From Lota lota (Eukaryota; Chordata; Actinopteri; Gadiformes; Lotidae): DNA of 64,000 nt. The DNA is taken from the NCBI GenBank assembly GCA_026745465.1, contig JACYXH010000232.1, positions 124,001 through 188,000 on the forward strand, in the 5' to 3' direction. Positions 1 to 17,595 of this stretch are shown in pieces. Position 1 is the stretch's first letter, and the number at the start of each line of letters is the position of its first letter. The notes beneath the pieces were generated by a model. It made no database searches, was not told where the DNA came from, and saw only the letters and a program-made list of their open reading frames with translations. A program made the translations under genes and the position numbers.

Positions 1-115
1 TCTCTCACTTCCTCATGTGGGCAGGTTTTCATCAGTGTGTGGCTGCGTGCTGAGCGCTGCAAAACTGGTACAAGCTACTAAGGCCCCCCAGACGGCGTAG
101 GGCGAACCGCTCCAC

Positions 116-3100
116 ATGGCTCCCATGGGCCCCCGCCTCGCTGCCGCCACACTCCTGTTCAACCTCTTGTTCTGCGGTACGTCTTTTTTCCTGAACCTCC
201 ATTTTCTTGATCTTAAGGGTCTTTTAGAAACGCTGCGTTACAGTGTGGCATTGTGTCTTCGTGTCTGCGCGTTGTGTGAACGAACTGTACTTTAAAAGCG
301 TAATTGGATAAAGGGGCTGCGGGGTGGGGGGTGGGGGTGGGGGGGGGGGGGGGGGGGGTGTTACCATCGCCGTATGGATCTGTATGTGCATCCAGGGTCC
401 AAAATGAACGCCAGCCAAAGGCAGACAGATTAGACCATATGGCAGGTTACATATTAAAACAATTAATGGGAGGTAAAAAGACAAAATTATAAATGTAAAT
501 CTTTGCCCCTGTGTGCATCAGTGCAATGTGAGGTATTAACTTAATGTGAAAGCAGTCCGTGTAAGAATAAGTTAACACTGCAGCCTGCAAGTGGCCCACA
601 TCTGATATGTTTTCCTATGTAGCCTAGTGTGAACAGCACACAGGCCTATACGATTCATCATCACATCATCATATTTGGGAACACTTTCCTATGGGGTTTT
701 AGATGGGATACACATACTCTCCCTGGACCGTTGTAAATGCAATGTGAACAGTTGGAAATTACGCCGAATTATGCATTGAGGCTTGTGATGTGGACATAGG
801 CGGCCCTAGCATCAGCTCTCTGATAACGGTGGACATTTAAGGCGTGCTCATTTTCTGCTTTGCTTTGTTGTCTCAGATGCAACATGTCCGAGGATTTTCA
901 AGAGAAAAGTTGGAGACAACGTGGAGATTAAATCATGCTCAGAATCAAAAGGGATCACCGAAGCATATTGGAAATACGGAGAGGAAAAGATTGCTGACAT
1001 TCACCATGTCAGATCTTCCAGATTTGATCCTAGAGTGGCCATGAACAAAACAACTTTTAATTTAATCCTCTCCAGTTTGACTCTGCAAGACTCTGGGAAA
1101 TTTGGATTTTTCTCAGCAAAAGAAAACAAACAACTTCCAACGGTCTTCTTCAACCTGAGCATCTACGGTAAAGTACAAACCGGCAGGGCTGCCTTATCAG
1201 AAAGAGTTACGCCATCGAAGTCCAGCACTGAAAAACCGCCACTGATGACAATGGGGTAGCGAAAGTCATTCTAGGTATCGTAGGGAAATAGCACACTTGA
1301 GCAGAACGCGGGAACATGACCGCCAGCGAGAAATTGCAAATAACGTCCAAGTACAATATCACACAAATCGGAAAAATAAACCCTGGAATAGATAGGAAAT
1401 TGAGGTGAGACATTTTATAACAACGTCGAAGTGTTTTAGCCTTTATTGTTCCTTTAACTGCGCGAACGCGAACAAAAACAGACTACACTGCAGCTCAACA
1501 TACTGCTATCCATATGGCCAGCGAGGAACTGCAGTTTTTATTTAGACTAAACTTAATATTTATCACGGGCAGCCAATCAAGGCAACAATGACTAAGGCGA
1601 ATTTCAGCCGTCACCATTTTGTGTCAAATGCGGCTCCCTTTATACCAATAATGCACCAGGAAAGTGAACAACTGATGCACACTTAATTCCACGCTATATC
1701 CCATGATGCATTGCGGTTTCCATTGTCTTCACATTAATTCAATAGGGCTTGTACATCGTGACGCCATATCACAATGACCGCCTCCATTTTGGAAGCAATG
1801 GTGTTTAATTAATCGTGAGATTAGTCATTATGGGGACACATTGCAATGTTTGAAACTGCAACTGCGTTTCTCATGCGAGACGTGGCAAAACAAAGATTTT
1901 GATTAGCCTATGTTACAGTATATTTACGTTTGTACAAGATTTTACATGACCAACTCTCTCAAGGCGTCTCAAAATGGCAGAGAATCGCCAACCAAAAATC
2001 CCATTATGCATTCTCATCTACAAGCCCTATATAGATGGTTGGCACATGCAGGTCCTTATGCAAAAGAGCCGTCACAAGGTAACATCCAACACGTGTTGGC
2101 TTGTTTCTGCAACAAATACAAATAACGCCAATAGATCGCATGCTTAGTGTCTGATTTCCCCTTCCCGGGAAGGGGATAGTGCACTATTTAGTATTCCCTA
2201 TGTATCAGGTGAGGAGGTAACAAGTGAACCATATCATTTCATTTTCAAGTATTTCTTCAGTTATTTCCATTTACCAGTTTCAACCCATTCACCGCTGAGT
2301 CTCAAATGTCCCTCTCTTCATCAGAACCCATAGCGAACATCAGGGTACGGAAAATAAATTCCACCTGGGACTCCGTCGCCAACAAATGTGAGATTTGGCT
2401 CGAGTGCACCGTCAAAAGTGGGAGCAGCATCAACTTCACCTGGGCCATCGGGAACGAGACACACACGGGCGCTACATTCAAACACGTCACCCCAAAGGCA
2501 GAGAACACTGGCGAGTGCGCCGCTTCCAATCCCGTCAGTAAGGAATCGACATCAATCCGGTTGGAGTGCAGCAACGTCACGCGATCTGAAGGTGAGTGCG
2601 CAGCGGACGTCATTGGATTCACTGTTCACAGTATTCTCTGTTTTGGAATTACTGTAAGTGTTACTGAAGAGTTGAGTGCAACCGAGCGGTGAGCTCGACC
2701 TGTGAACCCATGTGACACAAACGGTCACATGGGTTCACAGGTGGAGCAGTGGTTAACCCTGGTTAACCCTAGGCTAACCCTAACCCTAACCCATGTAGTC
2801 TCGATGACGCAGTTTACGAGTAGAGGTTCGGATCGAATAAATGGGAACATTCTTATACAAAGCATTTGTCGGAAATCTTTGTGACGTACAGTGTGGCGGC
2901 TGAATTTACACGGTGTCTAGAAAATGGATTGTTTTGGCGTCTTCAAATAAGACCAAGGAAAATAAAATTTATATTACATTGTTAAATAAGGATTCTAGCA
3001 AAATATTATAGCCATTAATCTAAATCTCGTTTAGAAAATGACAATTCAACAGCACCATTACTGATTCTTCCAACAAAAAAAGCGTTTAGCACACTGAATA

Positions 3101-4666
3101 TTTGCCGTTTATATTAATTTGTAAAAAAAAAAAAATGATGTTGATGTATCCTGTGCAAATACAATATGAATAAAAAAAAATAAAATAAAAAAAAGTTAAC
3201 AGTCAATAATCAATAATATCAGTGAATATTACATTAAGACGCTGAAGTTATTTGATTTACAGGTTCATTAAATATACAGCGGCGCTGCTGGATCACCTTA
3301 TAAACCCACCATCAAACAATATAAATAACTTTCCAGCCCACATGAACCACTCATGATCACATTTTCCCTCATATTACTTTCAATATTCCTTCCTACATGT
3401 GTACTGAAAAACAAGTAACTACATTGTCGGAAACCAATTTCCCTTTGCTAATGGTTAAGTGTGTTGTGGTGTGCAAATGGCGTTACTTTCACTTCCTAGC
3501 GGGTTGAACCCTGGGCCCGTATCCACCTAGGGTTGGACCTTTCTGTTGTTGTTGAACAAAACATTTGATTGGAAACTAAGTACAACCGTCTAACAAATCT
3601 TTGGTTCAGAACTTCTGAGATGAGTGCATGTTTAATTTAGCTTAGACTTGTTGCTTTGTGTCCCCCCCCCCCCCCCCCCTCCACCCCACCCTACCCTACC
3701 CCCCACCCCTGTTGTACCAGCTCAAGGTTAAATGCATGCAGGTATTAATCCACTGATTTATCGTATTTTCAGTGACGAGATAAATAACATGTTTTCTCAC
3801 GAATACAGTATGTTTCCAGCTGTTGGCTTTTCCACCCCCACAGTTCGGCGTGAGCATCAGGACACTACATTTCAACCGATCTGGATATACAGCTCAACTG
3901 GGCTGGCTGTCCTGGTCCTGGTCCTGGTCCTGGTCCTGGTTCTGGTCTGTCGTTTGAAGCGGAGTAAAGCAGGTGGGACATGGTAGTCAGAATAATATTT
4001 AAAATATTCACTAAATAAAAATAGAAATGGGAAAGTAAAGAGATGTTTGGTTAAGTTGAATTTGGTTATTTTACCCTCTTAACGTCTATACTATAATCTG
4101 TTCCTGTTTATTATGGTCTGTTTGAAGGGCGGGAGGGTGTCGTTTAAGGGACACACTCACAGATGTGCATGTAAACACATTGCTGTTGAGTCACTATCTA
4201 GAATGAGGTAACTATGGTTACTGAGCGTATGGCCCGTGACGAAAGCCCTTGCATTTGCAGTATTATGAATGTTATGAACTGGGTGTGGGTAACAACAATG
4301 TTTAAATCAGCGCGGATAATTACAGCTCATCGCCAGAGGTGTCGCCAAAGAGAACAAAAGAGAAATCTTCGAAAGTGCCCTTTTAATTCAACAGAGTTTA
4401 GGGCTACTCCTACATAAACTATGATTTTTAAAAGCCATATTTAATTCAACCTACCAACCAGGATGTGCTTGTCTTTTAGACTCACCACTAACCATACATG
4501 TCCAAACGGATTAACATGTTGTACGTAATTCTGCAGCACCAGAAGCTACAGACACCGTCTACGACAGCATTGAGAACGTCCAAATGAAAGTAAGTACGGA
4601 GGACTTGGTTCACGGACACATAGGGACTATTTTATACGCACATTACTGAATATTCTAACAGAATTA

Positions 4667-4764
<98 letters not shown>

Positions 4765-5839
4765 TGTGTGTGTGTGTGTGTGCGTGTGCGTGTGCGCACA
4801 CATGTTTTCAAGATGGATGAGGAGACTTTGGGACCACTCTATGAAATTGTCAACAACGGAGTCCTCAGCCCCCGCCCACAGGAGGTGAGAATACCCTTTT
4901 CTTCTTAAGAACAGGGTCATTGTGATCGCTACAACTGGAGTGAAATGGCTTGCAAAGCCGTGTAATACTTTCAACGTTTCCTTAAAGGACTAATACCTAT
5001 GTCATTTCAACTAGTCACCACTCATGGAGAATTCTGCCTGGAGATAAGGAAAGGCATGGGTAGTCGTACACATTGCCAGGGAGCACAAAATAAGAGGTGT
5101 ATATACACAACAAAGCCACTACAAAATATGTCAAATAAGGCCTATTTTGTACAGATCAAGGCATATCAACGAAGGACAGCATTTACAAAATGTTTAATTC
5201 TGAAATTAGAAATTTCATTGAAATCTTCAACACCGTATTTTACTGTTACGTATTTTATTATTAAATCGTTTTAGAACCCCTATACTGTTTATTACATAAC
5301 CCTTTAGCGTTTGTTAAAGACTAATGAAAACCAGTAGCTTAACCTCCTCTCTCCCCAACAGAGTGGTCCCAGTAGCTTAACCTCCTCTCTCCCCAACAGA
5401 CTGGTCCCAGTAGCTTAACCTCCTCTCTCCCCAACAGAGTGGTCCCAGTAGCTTAACCTCCTCTCTCCCCAACAGACTGGTCCCAGTAGCTTAACCTCCT
5501 CTCTCCCCAACAGAGTGGTCCCAGTAGCTTAACCTCCTCTCTCCCCAACAGACTGGTCCCAGTAGCTTAACCTCCTCTCTCCCCAACAGAGTGGTCCCAG
5601 TAGCTTAACCTCCTCTCTCCCCAACAGACTGGTCCCAGTAGCTTAACCTCCTCTCTCCCCGACAGTGTCCCAGTAGCTTAACCTCCTCTCTCCCCAACAG
5701 AGTGGTCCCAGTAGCTTAACCTCCTCTCTCCCCAACAGAGTGGTCCCAGTAGCTTAACCTCCTCTCTCCCCAACAGACTGGTCCCAGTAGCATCTACTAC
5801 ACCGTTCAGCACGCCCACGTCACAGACCCCCCTTCCTAA
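116..5839 (+). CDS. SLAM/CD2-family two-Ig immune receptor with tyrosine-motif tail
   Basis: Exons read as 116-176, 877-1167, 2325-2591, 3844-3972, 4537-4589, 4813-4884 and 5777-5839, giving 311 residues. The first four introns share phase 1, usual for Ig-domain genes. Exon 1 encodes a signal peptide ([15 protein letters not shown]...). Exon 2 is a V-type Ig domain lacking the canonical disulfide, ending near [11 protein letters not shown]. Exon 3 is a C2-type domain with four cysteines (CEIWLEC, GECAAS, LECSN) and several N-glycosylation sites. Exon 4 is a transmembrane segment made of alternating Val-Leu. The tail has TVYDSI, which fits the ITSM pattern TxYxxV/I bound by SAP-type adaptors, plus LYEIV and a terminal SIYYTV. 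Layout and motifs match SLAMF/CD244-CD48 receptors of leukocyte surfaces; the exact orthologue is not assigned. Exon 6 lies just after a long (TG)n run, and exon 7 follows a 38-bp array that duplicates its acceptor. Family call is strong; terminal exon choice is slightly less certain. Confidence 0.8.
4671..4798. repeat. (TG)n microsatellite before SLAM-like exon 6
   Basis: About 125 bp of nearly pure TG, ending in GC-interrupted units 14 bp upstream of the exon 6 acceptor (ttttcaag). It supplies most of the sequence upstream of that splice site. Confidence 0.95.
5330..5776 (+). repeat. 38-bp minisatellite carrying 12 copies of a 3' splice site
   Basis: The unit contains a pyrimidine tract (cctcctctctccccaacag) followed by the first bases of the terminal exon (wGTGGTCCCAGTAGC). 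CAG ends fall at 5361, 5399, 5437, 5475, 5513, 5551, 5589, 5627, 5665, 5700, 5738 and 5776. Adjacent units mostly alternate between AGTGGTCCC and ACTGGTCCC, giving a 76-bp higher-order period. Only the last copy leads into the SIYYTV-coding frame. Because 38 is not a multiple of three, use of an earlier copy changes or ends the frame. Confidence 0.95.
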
Positions 5840-6379
5840 CGAGGCCCCCAGGAGCTGCTGCCGCCTCAGCGTTGTTCCTGGCACACAAGACGTCCAAACA
5901 CCCGAAGCCAAACGCGACTGCAGCGTCTTAAAACCAAATGCTTACGGGTTGTTTTTGCAGGTCATCCGTGTGTACCGATTATAAATCGAATTTATCTTTA
6001 ATAACTATTCTCTCTATACCTATTGTCGATAAGATTAGCATGAGAATGGGCACTTATTCAATCCCAGTAACACAAGATTGTAGTTAGTCTACAACCACAC
6101 CGATAAATCGGCACTATGATTATTAGGCTACCTGGCTCAGGTCAGCTCGCTAAAACAAATTAGTTTTGATGTGCACACTATAGTGGAATATCTGTCTTTT
6201 CAACTGTCTACCTCCCCACAGCTGTCTGTTTCTCCTGTATTGTGCTCTGTTCTCATATGAGAAACTCCTGAGCAAGCTCCTCTTCCAAAACAATGCATCT
6301 GTTCTTGACTGCATATCCTCTCCCTCAATATTTGTGTCTGGCCTTGACTATCCTCTCCTCAAACCAGGTGTCCGGCTTT

Positions 6380-6625
6380 AACTGTGCATCGAATCCGTTA
6401 TAGTCAAATGGCGCCATCTAGTGTCATTTCTGAGATGTTGCTTGCCCCGTTCTATAAAAAGGGCTTCCCTCCTCTATTCAGGGCGCATTTTCTCCAGAAC
6501 TCGGCTCTGCGTGGAGTTGCCTTTGAAACTGTCTTTTATGTGCTGCAACGTATGAAATAAATCAACTACGGATATCCATTTGTCTTAGCCTTTAATCAAC
6601 CAGTCATTTAGTTTGCTACAACACC
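6380..6625 (+). mobile_element. Possible solitary LTR-like segment
   Basis: A TATA-like box (tataaaaag, about 6454), a short leader, an AATAAA signal near 6556 and a tail ending in ...gctacaaca occur in the order expected of an LTR. The 5' edge and any target-site duplication could not be found, and no internal retroviral genes are adjacent. It could instead be a host promoter-like sequence. The rest of 5840-7304 shows no gene; it contains the 3' flanks of the two converging receptor genes. Confidence 0.25.
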
Positions 6626-7304
6626 TTACAGTCACAGCACCAAAAGGAGTGCCGAAATATCCACAATGTTTTGTAACTCTGCAAGTCAATGGAAGAATGG
6701 TAATGTAGAACAAATGCTAAACAACACAATATTGAGTTGAATATTGAGTTTGGAATTCAACAACTCGTCTGACTCTGGGTAGGGCAGTCAAACGCCAATC
6801 TACGGATATCTCGGCGTCTCCTTTAAGCTTTTTGAAACACTTACAGCCTGATGTAAATTGTTGGAATGACTTGTGACAGATTTATATAACAAATAAATAT
6901 TTTTTAACAATATTTTTGCCCATTGGGTTTCATGGAGATGAAAAAAATATATATGATAAAAAGGTCAAACAAATCCAAAGTCAACACTACTAATTAAGGA
7001 ATCCATGAATTAGGGAACCCAAGAACTGTCTCAGACAAACAAAACCCAGATCTCTTTACTGGACCACCTTTAGAAACACACCCCCAGAGTACAACACTAA
7101 CTATTATAATTTACAAGCGCACAAAAGCTTTTAGAATAAAACAAATGCACACAGGCATAACAATGTTTTAATATATAACAGAACACACCAACAGGAATGT
7201 TGGGTAAAACACACCACTACTGTAAAGTACCAGACACTCAAATGAAAACAATTTAAGGTAGAAGGTTTAAATAAAACACGTGTCCATACTGGATTCTTCA
7301 TTAA

Positions 7305-12232
<4,928 letters not shown>

Positions 12233-13037
12233 CTCCTTCACAAACTTCCTTTATTCTATAAACCAAAATGACCAATCAATAGCAAACCAGCCTTCCCCAT
12301 TCGAGCTGTACGTATACTGGTCATTTCAAGGAAATATAAACGAGATTATTGTAACAATGACATGTGACATGTACGTACACATAAAAAAAGGATCTATGTG
12401 GAACTCAAAATGTCCACTGTACCGGTATTAGTCAATACACATCAAATAATTAGTGACATTAACTGTACAATAACAAAGTATATCAATAAGTGAATCCTTA
12501 ACTCTCATTGACCTTGTTTTCAACTAGCCTATATACACTACAACAGCATTATAGAATTCCTCAAATTCAGTTATGGGTTTTGGTTTGCCACCCCAAGATT
12601 TTCATTGCTGCGCAAGTGAAATAATCAATGTGGATACTACTGGTTAAAGTGAATAAAGCAGAAAACAGCATAAATAGAAGATTTAATTTCCGCCTGAAAT
12701 AAATGTCATGTTTTAGATTGAATACCATCTTGTGCATTATGAGTTGGTAGCCCTACAGTAGTACAGGGCCATAGCACAACATCTGATGAGTACCCGGGTC
12801 AATATTTGATGTCAATAAAGCGAAGTAGAGTATAGATAGAGGTTTTAGTAGAGGTAGGTTTAGGCGAATCTATTGAAAGGTCAGGACAAATATAATTGAA
12901 TGACACCAACCAAACAATTGCAATTGCACCATACAGCCATCAGATGGCGACAAACAACACATGTTCTGATTGAAGGACAACACATGTTCTGATTGAAGGC
13001 ACCATCTCTTAGCTACTATAGATTGATTGTAAAAACC

Positions 13038-13131
13038 ATGTTTAGTTGCAAAATTGGGCCCGGATACTTGATTATCTGTCTATGGTGGTTTTATGTGATC
13101 AAACAGAAATTTGAGGAAAAAAACAACAAAG
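13038..13131 (+). CDS. Possible unassigned first exon
   Basis: An ATG opens 31 codons (MFSCKIGPGYLIICLWWFYV then lysine/glutamate-rich) ending in a good donor (AAAG followed by gtaaga) in phase 1. It has a hydrophobic stretch like a signal anchor. Phase-1 leader exons are typical of Ig-family genes, but no following exon was found in the next several kilobases. It may be chance or a relic of a lost receptor copy. Confidence 0.2.
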
Positions 13132-13417
13132 GTAAGACATCATTTTTGGTTGTGTAAAGAAAAAGTGATGTTCGTTCTTCATTGTTTTTGCCTCTAGTTC
13201 GGTGAGAAACAGTGAACGTGGGTTTCTTTTGAAGTTACTCTCCTGATGTGTTCAGCCATAACGCTGTGATAATGGCCGATCATCTCCACTAGTTTGAGTA
13301 CATTGCCACTGTTATGCTCAAACAATCTACTTGTGCTACCACAGAATGCCAGGTCTATCTATAAGCAGAGTTGATTTTTCACGGCCGCCAAGGATACTTC
13401 ACCTTCTTTAACAGAGC

Positions 13418-13445
13418 TTACTTTCACTTCTATTACTTTCACTTC
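13418..13445 (-). promoter_or_regulatory. Paired IRF/ISRE-like motifs
   Basis: Two identical 13-mers TTACTTTCACTTC (reverse complement GAAGTGAAAGTAA) start 15 bp apart. Each contains the GAAA-type core bound by interferon regulatory factors. There is no identified gene start beside them. Confidence 0.3.
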
Positions 13446-14034
13446 TACAAAAACACATTTTTGCAGTTAACTTCAAACTATAATGACGCTGGGGAAATTA
13501 TGCTGGCAACATTTGCCGTTTCCTGTAAAGTGATCTGAGTAAGGCAGGCCAGCGTCTGATCTCGTGATGCTGCTAGCACCTGCTTCTCATGGAGAACGGC
13601 TGGTAGTTGGTTTGGCAATCTCCTGCGATGGAGTAATGGCGGTACTTGCGTTAAAGTTGGCGGTCTCTTGGTTCTGGGATGGAGTTGATGGTGCTTCATC
13701 CTTGCCAACACTCCCCGATCATATCTTAATGAATCTGTTTTTTGAGTGCTTGCCCCTGGAATTCTCTTTTTATAGTCGCAGCCGGCACACTTTGAATTTT
13801 AGACATGCTGAAGTTTAGAAATGATTCTCCCACAAACAAGAGATCAACTGAATGTCGATTGTCCAATCGCGTGGCTGAACTGAAGTTCAACTTCTGTCCC
13901 GACCCCTCAACGCGACCACCCGCCCGCACGCGAGCCTTCCCACAATCCCTTGCACCCACGCGATAACGCGTCCAATACAAAAGTGAATGGGAGGCGTTGC
14001 CAAACGCGAGACCACGTGTCTGGTGGGGCCGGCA

Positions 14035-14315
14035 CGTACGCCTACCATCATAAAACCGGAGTTATAACAACAAAACTATTGTTTATTTCCCACACTGCAG
14101 TTATTTTATGTCACAGAACCGTTTTTTCCCCACATCGTTTTAATATATATATATATATCGTTTCTTCTTCTTCTATGCAGGTCCCTTAAGGGGCTTCTTA
14201 AGTTACTGCTATTGTGTAATAGTTGGCCTACATTTCCCCACTCTTGCCAAAGTGCTGTCCTAGGCAGTTGCCTAGTTCACCTTTGTTGAGTACTGGGCCT
14301 GGTTTTGGTTGTACC
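14035..14315 (+). repeat. Interspersed repeat, copy A of an inverted pair
   Basis: Matches the reverse complement of 17350-17595 over most of its length: shared ggagttataa, tcttcttctatgcaggtccc, cttaagttactgctattgtg, and ggttttggttg at the end. The family is not recognised. A MITE begins within a few bases of its right end. Confidence 0.75.
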
Positions 14316-14318
14316 CTC

Positions 14319-14755
14319 GGGTGACCAGACGTCCAGTCTCCATTTCTGATGGCCTGTCCCCGTTTTTAAAAAAGGATTAAAAATAGATATTAATACGTTT
14401 TTAAATGGCAACGGTTCTAGTTTGCTCATGAATATTGATTTTGAGACAGTTGGTATTTAGTCTCAAGTCTATCTGAGAGGCGGTGACGTGACCTCACTAA
14501 GCAGGGGTCTATCTGTCACTTTATACCCTAAGCAGGCATGGCCGATTATAAACAATAGACTATCAATACAATATAGAAATATTAGTATTACTTTGGATTA
14601 TTTTCAGCTGGTTTATCAAAGCTTGAAACACATTATAGTAAACCATTGGGCATGTAGGCTATTGCCCAATCATTTACTACAGTACAATATTTACCATGAT
14701 AATAGGCAAAATGTCAATATGTCCCCGTTTTTCATTTCAGAAATCTGGTCACCTT
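14319..14755. mobile_element. MITE with GGGTGACCAGAC-type terminal inverted repeats
   Basis: Ends are GGGTGACCAGAC and TCTGGTCACCTT, imperfect inverted repeats. Internal features (a gatggcctgtccccg-like block near the left, accatgataggc and cccgttttt...catttcagaaatctgg near the right) are shared with the copy at 26626-26876. No transposase remains. The terminus resembles some hAT-like non-autonomous elements, but no clear target-site duplication was found. Confidence 0.6.
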
Positions 14756-15115
14756 GAACCAAACTCTATGCTTACACCTCCAACTCACATACTTGCACCA
14801 CTTGTATCCAGAAAACGAAGTACCCCTAATTAAAACTAAACGCTTCATCAGCCATTGCACCAACAGAGATCTTTACTATTCAAATCGACCTCACAGGTTA
14901 ATTAAACCAACCAGGAGGCCAACAAATATGAAGCATTAAGCATAAAAAGGGTAAAACTGACTTAGTTTGCAGCTTCTTCTTCAAACTTGTGTGATCCACC
15001 GTTTCTTCTTCATAGTTGACCTGTTATGGAGCAGATTAGTTTCAGAGGTCAAGTACAGAACACAGTGGCAATGTTGCTAATATACAAGTTACACACTGGT
15101 GTGATGGTGCGTATG

Positions 15116-15190
15116 CCCAGGTGTGCGGCGTAAACCCAGGTGTGCGGCGTAAACCCAGGTGTGCGGCGTAAACCCAGGAATGCGGCGTAA
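15116..15190. repeat. 19-bp minisatellite, about four copies
   Basis: Unit cccaggtgtgcggcgtaaa, last copy diverged. The surroundings (14756-16933) hold no recognised gene. There is a CpG-richer patch at 15480-15790 with a CRE-like TGACGTCA, and an inverted GAGGTCAC...GTGACCTC at 16302-16320. Confidence 0.85.
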
Positions 15191-16932
15191 CCACAGGTTT
15201 TTTTTAACTAGCTATTTAGCTTACAGTTGAGCTCACTCAATTTAAGTATATGTAGTAAACAGTGTCATGGAGAATCCTTTAAATAAGCCCACACAACAAC
15301 AGGCTCTCAACGCCAAGCGCCTGCTAATCAAAACCCGCACACAACTTTATGGACGAGAACCAATAAAGCCTAGCTAAACAAAAATACCACGAACAGGGCA
15401 CCGAAAGAGGCCTACTCGTCATTTAGTCGGTAAACTATAACCGTAGATCATAGCTTACAAATAAGACGGCGATAACGACCGTTTCATTCAAAAGTGGTCA
15501 TTTGTAGAGTTTGCTCCGGGCTGCTGTAGAAGCGTGGCGTCCGCTAGCTGCCACGCTACAAACAGTTCAGGGCTTTCCTGCTTCCAGCAGGCGCAGAGAA
15601 CTTCGTTCGTTTTACTGGGAAGGGTCTTGTAACCTGTGTTAAGTGGTCAATTTTTGATTTTTTTTCCCCCAATAATAATTACGATAACCGTGTCTATGTA
15701 ACAGTTCGGTGTATTGACCTGAAGGCGTGAACGGCGGCCGGTGGGCTGACGTCAGCTCAACCTGACGCAGCCGCGTCAATTTGACCTATTTTTAGCCCTT
15801 AAATTACATTGTATTACCACGGTAAACACAAATAATACGGAGTATCCCGTTACCGATTTCCCACGTAAAATGAGTCAGATAAATGTCACTAAGGATTATA
15901 TTCTTAACATGTATTGACTTAACCATACAGCGTCCTGACCAGTAACGTTAGTAGAATAAAGTTAGCTGCGTAGCCTATTTGACACTATTTTACATGAAGT
16001 AGCTTGAAAGCAAAATACGTGCAGGCAATACAAATAGATAAAATAGCACACTCCTGCGAGTCTATTCCCTGGGCCATCATTGTACCTTTCAACGGTCTCG
16101 TCTGTTTGATGGCTGACGTCTTCCTCGTGTTCGACCTCTGACCCAGGCTCGCGCACGCACCGCCAAATGTCGCGCACGGCGGACACAAATTAATTAGGCT
16201 AATTAATTAAGCACGCGCTCATCTCGGACAAGCTGTCAACCGCAGATTTTTTTATACGGTTATATTTAGTTTCCAATTTTATTTTTAGCTCTAAAATGAC
16301 CGAGGTCACTCGGTGACCTCACAGCTGGCTACGGGCATGTCCCTAGCTACCATTATTTAGCTTTTAAGAATCCAAAATGATCTAATAATGAACTTTTTTT
16401 TTTACATGTCTGCAACGAACGACTGAATCTGTATAATTAATTATATTATAATTTTACTTTTTACATGTTTGCAACGAACGACCGAATGTTGTACGATGTT
16501 GTACGATGTTGTGACACTAAAATAACAAAAGAAAAGTGTTTTCATATTTTGTCAACCAAAATAAACGTTCAACACAAATTTCATAAATGCAACAAAATAT
16601 AGGCTATTTGTTATTTTATATGTAGTATAACTATATATATAAAACTGTATACACTGTGTTATCTTCATTTTAGTGGTCAAATAGGTTTTGTGGCTCCAGA
16701 TTATTTTATTTGGTGGGAGAGGGACCAAAAATGTCTCTTTTGATAGTGACGGTTGCAGACCCTTGGCCTAGTTGGTGCGTGATAATTCGTTGATCGTTTG
16801 AATGTTGTAGTAGCGGAGACTGGCCACTAAGGGGCAGTATGTACACACAGTTAGGAACCCTGCCGGATTTAGTCAACTTCAATTTACGTTAAACTAAAAT
16901 ACAATTATTTGTGGTTAACTTCAGATCAAGAA

Positions 16933-17081
<149 letters not shown>

Positions 17082-17300
17082 CTGTTGTTTCAACAACAGT
17101 TGAAACAGCAGCTGTTGTTGTTGTTGATTACTTATGTGGCCTATGGCTGGTCATTTTTTTGTTTTTCTAAATTTTACACATTGCTTATCTAGTGAGGTTT
17201 TGGTAGCATGACATTCTCGATAAGGAAGTACTTTTTACTTTCCCTCCAGTTCTTCCCTGAAAATAAATTCACAAGTTGCGAAATACGTTTTCCCTGAAAG

Positions 17301-17314
17301 GGAAGCGAAAGTGA
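17301..17314 (+). promoter_or_regulatory. IRF/ISRE-like motif
   Basis: GGAAGCGAAAGTGA matches the GAAANNGAAA-type interferon regulatory factor consensus closely. No gene start was identified within 1 kb, so function is unproven. Confidence 0.25.
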
Positions 17315-17349
17315 GTTTTCATTGGCTGACACTAACTCCACACACTGTA

Positions 17350-17595
17350 CTGAGGGTTCAACCAAAACCAGGCCCAGTTCATCAACAAAGGTGAACTAGG
17401 CAACTGCCTCGGACAGCACTTTGGCAAGAGTGGGGAAATGTAGGCCAACTATTACACAATAGCAGTAACTTAAGAAGCCCCTTAAGGGACCTGCATAGAA
17501 GAAGAAGAAGCGGTGTGGTGGAAAAAAAATACCCGCAGTGTGGGAAACAAACGATAGTCGTGTTATTATAACTCCAGTTCCTCTATTTGAGGTTG
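17350..17595 (-). repeat. Interspersed repeat, copy B of an inverted pair
   Basis: Inverted relative to the copy at 14035-14315, at high identity in the region around cttaagggacctgcatagaa. The two copies face each other across 3 kb that includes a MITE and a long microsatellite. Confidence 0.75.

Larger units (their letters stand above)
12233..14034. other. No recognised gene
   Basis: AT-rich unique sequence upstream of the second SLAM-like gene. I see a short 22-bp tandem duplication near 12960 (acacatgttctgattgaagg), the IRF-like pair at 13418-13445, a possible small exon at 13038-13131 and a CpG-richer stretch at 13860-14040. No long convincing reading frame was found. Confidence 0.5.

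Noticed and set aside
16086-16190. Acidic minus-strand frame (EVEHEEDVSHQTDETVE) with a possible donor, and a possible companion exon at 14965-15023
   Set aside because: No ATG in good context, no recognisable family and a weak second exon; too little to call a gene.
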